Shown: positions 18,015 to 25,942 of the stretch, one piece after another | Layout: every line of letters starts with the position of its first letter | Position numbering within the stretch: position 1 is the stretch's first letter | NCBI RefSeq assembly: GCF_008386505.1 | Contig: NZ_VUNZ01000001.1 | Location: 1,915,937-1,979,936 of the forward strand | Direction of reading: 5' to 3' | From: Chryseobacterium sediminis | GTDB lineage: Bacteria; Bacteroidota; Bacteroidia; Flavobacteriales; Weeksellaceae | DNA: 64,000 bases | Notes under the pieces: model-generated | The model's input: the letters and a program-made list of their open reading frames with translations, nothing else | What the model was told of the DNA's origin: nothing | The model's database searches: none | Made by a program: the position numbers and the translations under genes

Positions 18015-18788
18015 CTATTCGTTCATCATAGCCACTACCCTTGCCGGAGCTGCAGAACCGCCTACAATCTTTAACGGAAATACACAGATTTTAAATCCGG
18101 ACGGAGGCAGCGCACTCAGATTTGTAAGCTGCTCGATGTGTAAATATTCTTTTTCAATCCCTACGCGATGGCCTTCCCAGAAGAACTCTGGATCATTCAT
18201 TTCTTTGGCTTTTTGAGCCATATATTTTAGAGGAAGATCCCAACCCCATTGATCAATTCCCATTACTTTCACGCCTTGGTCAATCAACCACTCTGTAGCT
18301 TCTTTGCTCATTCCGGTTCCTTTTTCTACAAAATCAGAGGTTCCCATCATTTTGTCCCGGTCAGTTCTGATCAGGACAATGTTTCCTTCTTGTATGGTGA
18401 TTCCGTTTTTATCAAGGTCTTTTTTAAGATCATCTATTGTGATAGCCACAAAATCTTCTTTATGAGTACAGTCAATCACGATTCCATCCCCATAACACCA
18501 TTCTAGAGGAATCTGGTCTATGGTCTTAGCGGGTTTCCCTTCTACTACAGGACCATAATGCCATGGAGCATCAATATGAGTTGTAGCATGAAGACCCATA
18601 TTTTTGATCGTGTCGTCTGCCCAGCCTGTCCAGTTTTTAGGGAAAAGTCTTGACGGAAGTCTCAACGCCAGACGAATCAGCCAATGTGATTTTCTGTGTG
18701 CTTTATGTTTGATTTTCACCCTCATAAACCATGGGTCTCCTTCATTGTATTGAATAGGTTTTGTAAGATCAACAATTGTTGTTTTCAT
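18015..18788 (-). CDS. Cyclase-family (kynurenine-formamidase-like) metal hydrolase
   Basis: A 257-residue protein of the PF04199 family, metal-dependent hydrolases that include bacterial kynurenine formamidase and isatin hydrolase. The metal-binding signature is GLHATTHIDAPWHYG (about 66-80), a variant of HxGTHxDxPxH. A later conserved part includes KVMGIDQWGWDLP and NLSALPPSGFKICVFPLKIVGGSAAPARVVA. No signal peptide. It is longer than KynB (about 210) mainly through an N-terminal insert (HRKSHWLIRLALRLPSRLF). No tryptophan-degradation genes are nearby, so the substrate is open. It converges on sdhB and is probably transcribed alone. Confidence 0.85.
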   Translation of the reverse strand: MKTTIVDLTKPIQYNEGDPWFMRVKIKHKAHRKSHWLIRLALRLPSRLFPKNWTGWADDTIKNMGLHATTHIDAPWHYGPVVEGKPAKTIDQIPLEWCYGDGIVIDCTHKEDFVAITIDDLKKDLDKNGITIQEGNIVLIRTDRDKMMGTSDFVEKGTGMSKEATEWLIDQGVKVMGIDQWGWDLPLKYMAQKAKEMNDPEFFWEGHRVGIEKEYLHIEQLTNLSALPPSGFKICVFPLKIVGGSAAPARVVAMMNE

Positions 18789-18868
18789 ATGATTTTTAGG
18801 CTAAGAAGACAAAGATAGTGAATAAGGCAAAAAGCACTCTGTATGTTTGAATAAGAATGACGGATTTT

Positions 18869-19831
18869 TTAAAACCCCTTAGGAATCATAATTTTCTTCG
18901 GATCATTCTCATCATACATGATCTCAATGCTTCCATATTTAGGGACAGAAGAAAGATTCAAAAGACTGACAACTTTCTTGTAAACAGCAATATGTTCAGT
19001 TCCTCTGAAATCTTTAAAACTTACCTGAAACATAATTTGAGGCTGATCATTGACAAGAAGACCCGTCTGGCTTACGCTGATGATATTGGCTTCAGCATTT
19101 CTTCCTGAGAAGAGGATCCGTTCTTCTTTTTTATTTTTAAAAAGCTTACTAACCAGTAACTGGAAAACCAACACATAAATAAGAGTCATCACTCCACTGA
19201 AAATAATCGGATGCATGAATGTTAGAAATCTCCAGCCAAAATCAAAGGATTCCCGCATATAGAAATAATAGTAGAGTCCGGTTACGTATGCAATCATCAA
19301 TATAGCAAACACAATTCTTAAAACGATTCCTGAGGTATTGAATCCCACTTTCTGATCACTTAAAATAAAGTAAGGCTCCTGCGAAACGTTGGGATTTAGC
19401 AGTACTTTCACCTTATTTCCGATATCAAATCTTTTTTCCTGTGGCTTAGAATCGTGAAACATCATTTCATGTTCAATCAATGTATTTCTGAGATTAGGAA
19501 AAGAAAGTACAATCTGAATGATATTCATATTGGTTTTCGGAATATACTTCAGGAGTTTATAATTGATGATTTTTGCTTCTCTCGGAATTCCGTTCCTCAG
19601 TATGGATTGAATAGTGTTCTTCTCTTTAAAGGTTTTTATAAAAAGGATATTCATAAAGAAGAAAATCACATACAACCATATGAGCAAAGAAAAACCGAGA
19701 TACCCATAGCTCACAGCTAATGAATTTCTCGGTTCTGTTGCCAATTCCTCACTCATCATATAAATGAAAATCGGAAAAGGAACGCAGAAAAAAAAGAGAA
19801 AAATCCCCCAGAAAATGATCATAAATTTCAT
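18869..19831 (-). CDS. Hypothetical four-helix membrane protein
   Basis: A 320-residue protein I do not recognise. Transmembrane segments are at about 5-27, 45-68 and a later pair near 170-190 and 205-230 (IVLRIVFAILMIAYVTGLYYYF and IIFSGVMTLIYVLVFQLLV). Two similar soluble parts follow the two hairpins: one around RNGIPREAKIINYKLLKYIP, the other around FSGRNAEANIISVSQTGLLV; both end in strands with Pro/Asn (VKVLLNPN, IEIMYDENDPKKIMIPKGF). This internal duplication of a membrane hairpin plus small beta domain recalls DUF3592-type proteins, but I cannot confirm it. It is upstream of the cyclase gene on the same strand with an 80-bp gap. Confidence 0.7.
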   Translation of the reverse strand: MKFMIIFWGIFLFFFCVPFPIFIYMMSEELATEPRNSLAVSYGYLGFSLLIWLYVIFFFMNILFIKTFKEKNTIQSILRNGIPREAKIINYKLLKYIPKTNMNIIQIVLSFPNLRNTLIEHEMMFHDSKPQEKRFDIGNKVKVLLNPNVSQEPYFILSDQKVGFNTSGIVLRIVFAILMIAYVTGLYYYFYMRESFDFGWRFLTFMHPIIFSGVMTLIYVLVFQLLVSKLFKNKKEERILFSGRNAEANIISVSQTGLLVNDQPQIMFQVSFKDFRGTEHIAVYKKVVSLLNLSSVPKYGSIEIMYDENDPKKIMIPKGF

Positions 19832-19891
19832 AGCTGCTATTTTGTAATCAGCAATAAAGTTATGATATTATTATGAACGGGAGACCTCTTT

Positions 19892-20905
19892 TTACACCTC
19901 TTTTTCGAAATAAAGTCTGTAATATTTTCCTTTATCATCTTCACCCATTTCAATTTTCTGTCGGTCTCCGTGGATGTAGATATGGAAGTTTTTATCCAGT
20001 TTAATAATACTTTTAAAGTGTCTCTGAGTCTTTTTTACCGCAGCTTCACTGATCGGGAATTCTTCAGCAATATTTACCTGCATATCTTGTTCGTAATCTG
20101 TTTTAAAGTTCACAAAACTTTCAATCACATGCTCGTCTCCCAATACTTCACTGGCAAATTCATCCAGTTTAAATTCTTCTTTTTCTTTGAAGAAATTGAT
20201 AGACTTATTCAAGAAATCTGCCTGATCTGCTTTGGAAACTTCAAACTCCTGAGGAAGCTGTTTGGTAATATAATCTTTATAGACCATCAAAGCCTCCTGC
20301 GTGTGGAAATATTCATCATCACGCTGTTTTACTTTCAGGAAATCTTCAAACCAATAGTACATATCCCCGTTTTTGTTGTTATCAACTACAGAAAGTACAT
20401 ATCCGGTTTCCTTATTGTTGTTATAAATCAAAGCCGCCTTATCAATTTTAGACAAGCCGATTCCCTGATCTTTTTCAATATCAAATGTTTCTTCTGAAGG
20501 GTTGATCTTCAGGAAAGATTCTCTCTTCTCTGTTTTAAAAATCCCGATTTTATCCACTTTATCAGGACGGTCACTTTCGTCTTCAAAAAGTACGATAAAA
20601 AGTTCTCCGCTCTGAACTCTAGGGTTTTCTGCAGCATCAAAAAGGTGTTTTGCAATATTCTCAGACTCCCAGATGAATTTGGATTTATCATCAAAAATTT
20701 CAGAAACAGCACTGTAAACCGGGTTATTCACGAGATAAGTATCACTGTAAAAATGAAAAGTTTCTTCCGATTTGAAAGAGCCTAAAAAGTAATCTTCAAG
20801 CATTTCTGCCATTCCTTCTTCCAGCTTCAATTCCTCCTGGGAAATCGTCAAAGAATCTCCATTGATCTTATTTCCTACTCTGTGTACTATTATTTTTGAA
20901 AACAT
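19892..20905 (-). CDS. Nucleoid-associated protein (NdpA/YejK family)
   Basis: A 337-residue protein matching the 37-kDa nucleoid-associated family (PF04245). The N-terminus begins KIIVHRVGNKINGDSLTIS; the family core contains FHFYSDTYLVNNPVYSAVSEIFDD, ENIAKHLFDAAENPRVQSGELFIVLFED, and a lysine-rich C-terminus (IKLDKNFHIYIHGDRQKIEMG). A longer frame starts at 20938, but the ATG at 20905 gives the family N-terminus, so I chose it. The E. coli homologue binds the nucleoid; its exact role is unsettled. It is transcribed alone toward the membrane-protein gene. Confidence 0.87.
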   Translation of the reverse strand: MFSKIIVHRVGNKINGDSLTISQEELKLEEGMAEMLEDYFLGSFKSEETFHFYSDTYLVNNPVYSAVSEIFDDKSKFIWESENIAKHLFDAAENPRVQSGELFIVLFEDESDRPDKVDKIGIFKTEKRESFLKINPSEETFDIEKDQGIGLSKIDKAALIYNNNKETGYVLSVVDNNKNGDMYYWFEDFLKVKQRDDEYFHTQEALMVYKDYITKQLPQEFEVSKADQADFLNKSINFFKEKEEFKLDEFASEVLGDEHVIESFVNFKTDYEQDMQVNIAEEFPISEAAVKKTQRHFKSIIKLDKNFHIYIHGDRQKIEMGEDDKGKYYRLYFEKEV

Positions 20906-20995
20906 TTTTCTGAATATTTGGACTGCAAAGATATTCATTCTAATTCTTTCTGCGAAAATTAAAAAAAGTCATTTTAGAGAGAGCGCTGAGTTTTT

Positions 20996-21045
20996 AACCA
21001 CCCCGTCAAATCTTCGATTTGCCACCCCTCCAAGGGAGGGGAATT
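20996..21045 (+). repeat. Interspersed GC-rich hairpin repeat, copy 2
   Basis: AACCACCCCGTC, a small hairpin CAAATC-TTC-GATTTG, then CCACCCCTCC-AAG-GGAGGGGAAT, a second hairpin. It matches the element at 11855-11912 in layout and in the outer blocks but differs in the inner hairpin. The rest of the gap 20906-21249 has no coding capacity and no other structure I can support. Confidence 0.75.
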
Positions 21046-21249
21046 CTCAGTCATTCATTTGTAGTAAGCTTTGTGGAAGAAGTTTTTTTGACTTTTATTT
21101 TCCAAATTGATAAAACCCTTATCATTTTGACATGCTTTTTTATTTAAAGAACCAACCTTAAAAATCACAAATCATTATTTATCAACACCTTAATTTAAAT
21201 TTATTTTCAACGGAATACCATTGGCATCATGATTTGAAAACATAGCAAA

Positions 21250-21414
21250 ATGGACTTAAAGACATTAAACAGACTCGATAAGCTTAGACGATTAAAAAGC
21301 AAAGGACCGGAAACTCCAAAGTGGCTGAAACCTTATCATCTGCTCTTTTTTGCTTTTTTAACCATTTTCATCTTTGGTGCCATCATTAAAATGTTAGAAC
21401 ACAATCCAAATTAA
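21250..21414 (+). CDS. Small single-span membrane protein, first copy of a repeated module
   Basis: A 54-residue protein: basic N-terminal half (LNRLDKLRRLKSKGPETPKW) and one C-terminal transmembrane helix (LLFFAFLTIFIFGAIIKML). It ends 11 bp before the 118-residue protein. A second tiny one-helix protein (21864-21995) precedes a paralogue of the 118-residue protein in the same way, which supports both being real genes. The orientation should be N-terminus inside by the positive-inside rule. Function is unknown. Confidence 0.6.
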   Translation: MDLKTLNRLDKLRRLKSKGPETPKWLKPYHLLFFAFLTIFIFGAIIKMLEHNPN

Positions 21415-21425
21415 AATATAATATT

Positions 21426-21782
21426 ATGAATTATCTACAGGCCGTAAAGGAAATCACAGACGTGGTTCCCGATTTTGAACAAGAAGTAAAAGAAATTAAA
21501 ATTCAAAACTCATACAGTATCATCCGCACTTTCACAGAGCGTATTAAAAATATGATCCGCCAGAATGACAGAAATCTGCTGTTCAGAAGTTTACAGAAAA
21601 TGGACAAAATTTATACTGACGGAGATACCATATTAAAAAATGCTATTGAGACGACTTTCATTTATTCTCTGGACAATTGTACCGCTTTCTGCAGTGAAGA
21701 ATACAGAAAAGTGATTTTTAGTCACATTTCGGCCAACCTTCAGAAGGTATATTCAAGACAAATTTACAGTCACGGCATATAA
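21426..21782 (+). CDS. Small helical protein, DUF7674-like, first paralogue
   Basis: A 118-residue soluble, mostly helical protein. It aligns along its length with the protein at 22047-22442. Shared features are the opening with a conserved Pro and acidic residue, IQNSYSIIRTFTERIKNMI versus VQNNFAGIMQATVNYLKNLL, MDKIYTDGD versus MDSIYKNGD, then IETTFIYSLD versus IENLFVRSFE. The pattern resembles small proteins grouped as DUF7674, which is a tentative assignment. It follows the 54-residue membrane protein by 11 bp, so the two are probably co-translated. Function is unknown. Confidence 0.72.
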   Translation: MNYLQAVKEITDVVPDFEQEVKEIKIQNSYSIIRTFTERIKNMIRQNDRNLLFRSLQKMDKIYTDGDTILKNAIETTFIYSLDNCTAFCSEEYRKVIFSHISANLQKVYSRQIYSHGI

Positions 21783-21863
21783 AGGTTTATTACATTTTTT
21801 ATCCCTTTCATTACAAAGTGTTTAAATTAAACAAAATTAAAAATAACTCACAATCAATAGATT

Positions 21864-21995
21864 ATGAAAAATAAAATAAGAAGAATTTCAGACTGGAAAA
21901 CCTGGAAAACTACGACCAACAGACACAATACAGAGATATTACTCACTCACATCGCTGTAATAGTAAGTGTATTTATTTTTGCGGCCTGCCTTTAA
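21864..21995 (+). CDS. Small single-span membrane protein, second copy of a repeated module
   Basis: A 43-residue protein, basic at the N-terminus (MKNKIRRISDWKTWKTTTNR) with one helix (ILLTHIAVIVSVFIFAACL) that ends the protein. It holds the same place in front of the second helical paralogue as the 54-residue protein does in front of the first, though the two tiny proteins share composition and layout more than sequence. Confidence is limited by its size. Confidence 0.5.
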   Translation: MKNKIRRISDWKTWKTTTNRHNTEILLTHIAVIVSVFIFAACL

Positions 21996-22046
21996 ATTTT
22001 GGTATACATTTCGCTGCAATATAAAGTGTTTGAAAAATTCTTAATT

Positions 22047-22442
22047 ATGATGAAAGTACAAATGCAAACTATTAATCAAAAAATAGCTGTTGAATACTTA
22101 AAATTTTTCTATCCGCCACTTCGCAATGAAATCACACAGTTGTCTGTTCAGAACAATTTTGCTGGGATCATGCAGGCTACCGTGAACTATCTGAAGAATC
22201 TTTTACAGGAATCTAAAATCAGCATTATTGCCCATCACCTTAAACTAATGGACTCAATCTATAAAAATGGGGATTCTTACGTAAGAACCATGATTGAAAA
22301 TCTGTTTGTAAGATCTTTTGAAAGTTTCAAGAAACACGCAAAGATTCAACATTGGAAACTCCTTTATCAGTATATGCCTGTAAGCTTCCAGATCATTTAT
22401 AATGAACAGCAGAAGCAGGATATGATATATTTTGGAAAATAA
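22047..22442 (+). CDS. Small helical protein, DUF7674-like, second paralogue
   Basis: A 131-residue paralogue of the protein at 21426-21782, with KFFYPPLRNEITQLSVQNNF and LKLMDSIYKNGDSYV as the clearest matches. A TTG at 21999 would add 16 residues (MVYISLQYKVFEKFLI); I chose the ATG at 22047 because the alignment with the paralogue begins after it. A second ATG follows at once (22050). The gene closes the duplicated module and is followed by a terminator. Function is unknown. Confidence 0.72.
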   Translation: MMKVQMQTINQKIAVEYLKFFYPPLRNEITQLSVQNNFAGIMQATVNYLKNLLQESKISIIAHHLKLMDSIYKNGDSYVRTMIENLFVRSFESFKKHAKIQHWKLLYQYMPVSFQIIYNEQQKQDMIYFGK

Positions 22443-22451
22443 CATGTAAAA

Positions 22452-22484
22452 CAAAAAGGCGAATAATTGAATTCGCCTTTTTTG
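22452..22484 (+). terminator. Terminator after the duplicated small-protein module
   Basis: AAAAAGGCGAAT / ATTCGCCTTTTT stem around a 6-nt loop, followed by more T residues. Confidence 0.85.
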
Positions 22485-22565
22485 TTTTTCTATTACTGAC
22501 AAATCACATCCTTATCTATTTCACCAATACGTGCAAAACCTCTATTTTTGTAAAAAAAAATAACG

Positions 22566-23168
22566 ATGAAGTACCCTTTTTATGCAGCAATGATGTGCCT
22601 CTCGCTGATCTCATGTGGAAATAATGACAACACTATTGACGATCCGAAGCCGATTGATAAAGAAATGTATCAGTTTGAATTCAAAAGCTATGCGGTAAAA
22701 GGAACTACACTGTACACAGGATCATTTGGAAGTAAGTCTAATCCTGATGAATCTTATCTGAGCAAATACTGGAGCATGTATCAGGAACCTGCATGGAAAA
22801 AGATAAGTCTTGATCTTACAAACAAGACCATCAAATTGATTTCCGAAGCCTCAACTACAGATTTCACTTATAGTTTCACGATTGTAAATGACTCTGTACT
22901 TATCAAAGAGAATACTACTAATAAACCAACTTATATTGGTGATTTCAATAAAAATACATCCTTGTTCACTCTAAAAAGAACTTACAGATATATTAAAAGA
23001 GTACCCCGAACCAATGAAGAAGGGCTTCTGATTACTAAAAGTGCGCATTTTGGGATAACCCAATACGAAAATATTTTTGGGAATATATTTACCGCTCCTT
23101 CTGAAATGGTAAGATCAGAAGATCAGGTTTTATGGACAAATATTGAATATTACTACAAGAAGCTTTAA
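22566..23168 (+). CDS. Hypothetical lipoprotein
   Basis: A 200-residue protein with a lipoprotein signal (MKYPFYAAMMCLSLISCGNNDN), Cys17 being the lipidation site; Asn/Asp residues after it would suit surface or outer-membrane sorting. The rest looks like beta-rich repeats of Thr/Tyr/Lys strands (YAVKGTTLYTGSFG, FTYSFTIVNDSVLI). I recognise no family. It is transcribed alone and converges on the thioredoxin gene across a shared hairpin. Confidence 0.72.
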   Translation: MKYPFYAAMMCLSLISCGNNDNTIDDPKPIDKEMYQFEFKSYAVKGTTLYTGSFGSKSNPDESYLSKYWSMYQEPAWKKISLDLTNKTIKLISEASTTDFTYSFTIVNDSVLIKENTTNKPTYIGDFNKNTSLFTLKRTYRYIKRVPRTNEEGLLITKSAHFGITQYENIFGNIFTAPSEMVRSEDQVLWTNIEYYYKKL

Positions 23169-23185
23169 TCAACCGATGATATAAT

Positions 23186-23226
23186 AAAAATCCCTCCAAT
23201 GAACTTATTGAAGGGATTTTTTTATT
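23186..23226. terminator. Hairpin terminator between lipoprotein and thioredoxin genes
   Basis: Arms AAAAATCCCTCCAAT (23186-23200) and ATTGAAGGGATTTTT (23207-23221). Pairing is complete with a G-U pair on the minus strand and has one C-A mismatch on the plus strand, with T-runs both ways. Confidence 0.82.
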
Positions 23227-23236
23227 TTTTAAAGTC

Positions 23237-23749
23237 TTATTTCGTCACAAATACCTTTTCTATCGTCTGTGATTCTTCTTTACTCAGTGTTGAGGATTTC
23301 CCAAGCTTAGCAATGAAAGCAGATACTTCTTCCGGTGTTGCCGGTGATCCCAGGTTTTGTCCTTTAGCATCAAAAGAATCTGCGAGTACTTCTCCTTTTG
23401 GATTCAGAATCAGCCAGAAAGGGAGTCCGGCATTTTCACCTTTATATTTATTCATCAGCTCTTGTCCGCCAGGGTTTTCAAGGCTTTTCTTCTCGCCTCT
23501 TTCCTGAACATCCACATAAGCAGTAACGAATCTTTTATCAAAAATAGGTTTAGCTTCAGGAAGATCCATGTTTTTTTCCATCATTTTGCACCATTTGCAC
23601 CATGAAGCATGGAATACCAGCAAAACATTTTTATTGTTCGATTTAGCTTCTTTGAAAGCTGTATTTAATACTACATCTGCCTTTTCCTGTGCTGCTCCTA
23701 ACTGAAATAAGAACAACATAACAACGATAATAATTTTAGAGTATTTCAT
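23237..23749 (-). CDS. Periplasmic thioredoxin-like protein
   Basis: A 170-residue thioredoxin-fold protein with a signal peptide (MKYSKIIIVVMLFLFQLGAA). The redox motif is Cys51-Lys-Trp-Cys54 in HASWCKWCKMMEKNM, preceded by NVLLVF, the first core strand. The second half contains VTAYVDVQERGEKKSLENPGG, NAGLPFWLILNPKGEVLAD with the cis-Pro in GLPF, and a final helix. The type matches the DUF255/thioredoxin_7 group common in Bacteroidota and would reduce or isomerise disulfides in exported proteins. It is monocistronic with an AT-rich upstream gap. Confidence 0.88.
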   Translation of the reverse strand: MKYSKIIIVVMLFLFQLGAAQEKADVVLNTAFKEAKSNNKNVLLVFHASWCKWCKMMEKNMDLPEAKPIFDKRFVTAYVDVQERGEKKSLENPGGQELMNKYKGENAGLPFWLILNPKGEVLADSFDAKGQNLGSPATPEEVSAFIAKLGKSSTLSKEESQTIEKVFVTK

Positions 23750-23911
23750 TCTGAATTTTTGTTTAAATCTACACGAATTTAGGCATTTTTCTTTGACAAT
23801 ATAACTTTAGAAATAATCAATTTAATTAAACATTTTGTAATTTAGTCAATGATAAATTTGTTTTCTGACATATTATAAAACAGAATTTTCTATTCATAAA
23901 TAGATTTAAAA

Positions 23912-24703
23912 ATGATTGAAATAAAAAAATATTCTAATCAATCAGGGCATGCTGAGCCAAGGCGGGTCATCAAATACACATTATTCTGGTGTGATCATGG
24001 GAGCGCTGAAATTCTGGTTGATGAAAATATTTTTTTCCTGAAAACCGGTCAGACTATAACCATTACTTCAGGACAGTTTCATCAGTTAAAATCGGTGGAA
24101 GGAGAACTTACAGCATTAGAATTTACCCTTGACTTCTTCTCTAAAAGTGACAGCGATATTGAACTTATTTTTCACAACGGGCTTTTTTGTCATTTTGGAA
24201 TGAATGAAATGATTACTGTACTTCATCCCGAATTTTTCTCCGAAACACTCAACACTATTGAAAAAGAAATTCAGGAACAGCCTTATCAGTATCTGATCTC
24301 CACGCATTCTTTGGTTGAATTGCTGTTGGTAGAAATCAACCGTAGTAAAATTGCCAATGGTGATGAAGTCTGGAAACCGGATGCTTTATTCTTAAAATTC
24401 CTTGAAAGTGTAAGAACCCATTTTAAAAATAATTATCAGGTCTCCCATTTTGCTGATATCCTCGGAACTACTGAAGCCAAACTGAATGAAGTTTCAAAAC
24501 TACACACCAGCAAAACCGCTCAGAATGTTATCTACAGCCTTATTATTTCTGAAGCGAAGAGACTTTTACTGTATGAAAAGCTTACCGTGAAAGAAATTGC
24601 TTACCTTCTTGGTTTCAATGATCCTTTCTACTTTTCCAATTTCTTTAAAAAACATACTTCCCGTTCTCCAAAAGATTACCAGAAAGCGGTAAAGGAAATT
24701 TAA
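23912..24703 (+). CDS. AraC-family transcriptional regulator (cupin sensor)
   Basis: A 263-residue regulator. The N-terminal half is a cupin-like sensor (FWCDHGSAEILVDENIFFLKTGQTITITSGQFHQL). The C-terminal part from about 165 is the two-HTH AraC domain, with FADILGTTEAKLNEVSK as the first HTH and VKEIAYLLGFNDPFYFSNFFKKHTSRSPKDY as the second, which carries the full family signature. The next genes on the same strand, DoxX and cupin, begin 365 bp downstream and are plausible targets because such regulators often control neighbours, but this is inference. Confidence 0.92.
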   Translation: MIEIKKYSNQSGHAEPRRVIKYTLFWCDHGSAEILVDENIFFLKTGQTITITSGQFHQLKSVEGELTALEFTLDFFSKSDSDIELIFHNGLFCHFGMNEMITVLHPEFFSETLNTIEKEIQEQPYQYLISTHSLVELLLVEINRSKIANGDEVWKPDALFLKFLESVRTHFKNNYQVSHFADILGTTEAKLNEVSKLHTSKTAQNVIYSLIISEAKRLLLYEKLTVKEIAYLLGFNDPFYFSNFFKKHTSRSPKDYQKAVKEI

Positions 24704-25068
24704 AGAAGTCAGGATGGGAATCAGGTACAAAAATTGGAGAAATCTGTAATTCTGGATTTTTATAACACGCAAAGATTTATTTTCAATTCCGTTTTATCTT
24801 AAGTGAGCAAAGTGAATCGATATTCAATCGATTCTGATGAAGCTTGTGCCTAAAACTGTACTATAATTTATGGCCAAATGTCAATATACTGAATTCTCTA
24901 CAGCCTTTGAGGACTCGTCTGTTTTATACGTCATCACTTCCAACTTCCATCCTTGTGCTTCTCTCTCCCCTCATTAAATATTCTATGCTTTTCCCGGAAT
25001 TGTCTATTCTTTAGACATTGCTTTTCGCTGAACTTTGTACCTGTAATTAAGACCTAAAAATTATAAGT
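24704..25068. other. Non-coding gap upstream of the DoxX/cupin pair
   Basis: 365 bp without a usable reading frame. It holds a stretch (about 24755-24850) that looks like a decayed interspersed repeat of the type CGCAAAGATTT..AGCAAAG, and a perfect inverted repeat GAATCGAT (24814-24821) / ATCGATTC (24827-24834). Near the end, TTG at about 25019 and GAACTTTG resemble a weak -33/-7 pair for the DoxX gene. Confidence 0.45.
24814..24834. promoter_or_regulatory. Perfect 8-bp inverted repeat, possible operator
   Basis: GAATCGAT, 5-nt spacer, ATCGATTC, 235 bp upstream of the DoxX gene and 110 bp after the AraC regulator. Could be a regulator site or part of a decayed repeat. Confidence 0.35.
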
Positions 25069-25488
25069 ATGAAGACTCAACAGGACACCGCCGTTTTTTT
25101 ATTAAGGATAGCTCTGGCATCCGGATTTTTATCTGCTGTAGCAAGCAGACTGAACCTTTGGGGAACTCAATCTTCGGGCTGGAAAAAATTTGTCGATTAT
25201 ACTGCTGAAACAAATTCATTTTTACCGCAGTCATGGGCTTCCATAATAGCCGTATTGTCTACAGCCACTGAATTATCAATCGGTATTCTGCTTCTTGTTG
25301 GGTATCAAGTAAAAGGAACTACACGGTGCGCCTCTATTCTTACTTTATTTTTTGCGGTTGCGATGAGTATTTCTTTTGGCATTAAAGAGCCTTTAGATTA
25401 TTCCGTCTTTGCATTCAGTGCCGGAGCATTTCTCCTGAGTACGTTCTCACGCTATCAATGGAGTTTAGACCAATTTTTACAACAATAA
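25069..25488 (+). CDS. DoxX-family membrane protein
   Basis: A 139-residue four-helix inner-membrane protein of the DoxX/DoxD type. It shows the opening helix AVFLLRIALASGFLSAVASRL, the loop FVDYTAETNSFLP, and the helices WASIIAVLSTATELSIGILLLVG, ILTLFFAVAMSI and FAFSAGAFLLS. DoxX-like proteins act as redox-linked membrane partners in several pathways; no specific reaction can be given. The cupin gene follows after 19 bp, so the two form a pair, probably controlled by the AraC regulator upstream. Confidence 0.87.
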   Translation: MKTQQDTAVFLLRIALASGFLSAVASRLNLWGTQSSGWKKFVDYTAETNSFLPQSWASIIAVLSTATELSIGILLLVGYQVKGTTRCASILTLFFAVAMSISFGIKEPLDYSVFAFSAGAFLLSTFSRYQWSLDQFLQQ

Positions 25489-25507
25489 CAATTAAAATTT
25501 ATATATT

Positions 25508-25861
25508 ATGAACACTAACATTCACGACTACATCGTAAAAACAGAACAGAAAGAATGGCAGCCTTTAATTGAAAAAGGGATTCATTATGAAGGTATTTTT
25601 GTAAAATCTTTAAAGTTTGATCCGGAGAAAAACCGCTCAACCAGTATTCTTTTAAAATTTGAACCGGGAGCCAGCTATCCTTATCATAATCATCCTGCCG
25701 GCGAGGAGCTGTTTATTATGGTAGGTGATGCTACTATTGCAGGTGCCCAACTTGAAAAAGGGGATTATCTGTACACTCCACCGAATTTTAAGCATTCTGT
25801 GAAGTCAGAGCATGGATGTACCATTCTTTTTGTGATACCTGAAGAAGTGGAGATTCTTTAA
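25508..25861 (+). CDS. Cupin-domain protein (ChrR-like)
   Basis: A 117-residue single cupin. The first cupin motif gives the metal ligands in YPYHNHPAGEELFIMVGD (two His and a Glu), and the second is LYTPPNFKHSVKSEHG with the third His. It resembles the anti-sigma-factor ChrR cupin domain and small dioxygenase-like cupins. It lacks the zinc-binding ASD part of ChrR, so it is not an anti-sigma factor by itself. It ends the DoxX-cupin pair and is followed by a terminator. Confidence 0.87.
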   Translation: MNTNIHDYIVKTEQKEWQPLIEKGIHYEGIFVKSLKFDPEKNRSTSILLKFEPGASYPYHNHPAGEELFIMVGDATIAGAQLEKGDYLYTPPNFKHSVKSEHGCTILFVIPEEVEIL

Positions 25862-25873
25862 CTCATTATTAAA

Positions 25874-25910
25874 AACAAAACCACAGTGAATCTTTTACTG
25901 TGGTTTTGTT
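25874..25910. terminator. Bidirectional terminator after the cupin gene
   Basis: Perfect 14-bp stem AACAAAACCACAGT (25874-25887) / ACTGTGGTTTTGTT (25897-25910). It can serve the convergent membrane-acyltransferase-like gene as well. Confidence 0.88.
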
Positions 25911-25942
25911 ATAAAATATTTTTTAGCCTTAAATTGACATCT

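Noticed and set aside
19970..20497. 175-residue Phe/Ile-rich open frame antisense to the nucleoid-associated gene
   Set aside because: Looks like membrane protein by composition only, which is what antisense of acidic, Lys/Glu-rich sequence produces.
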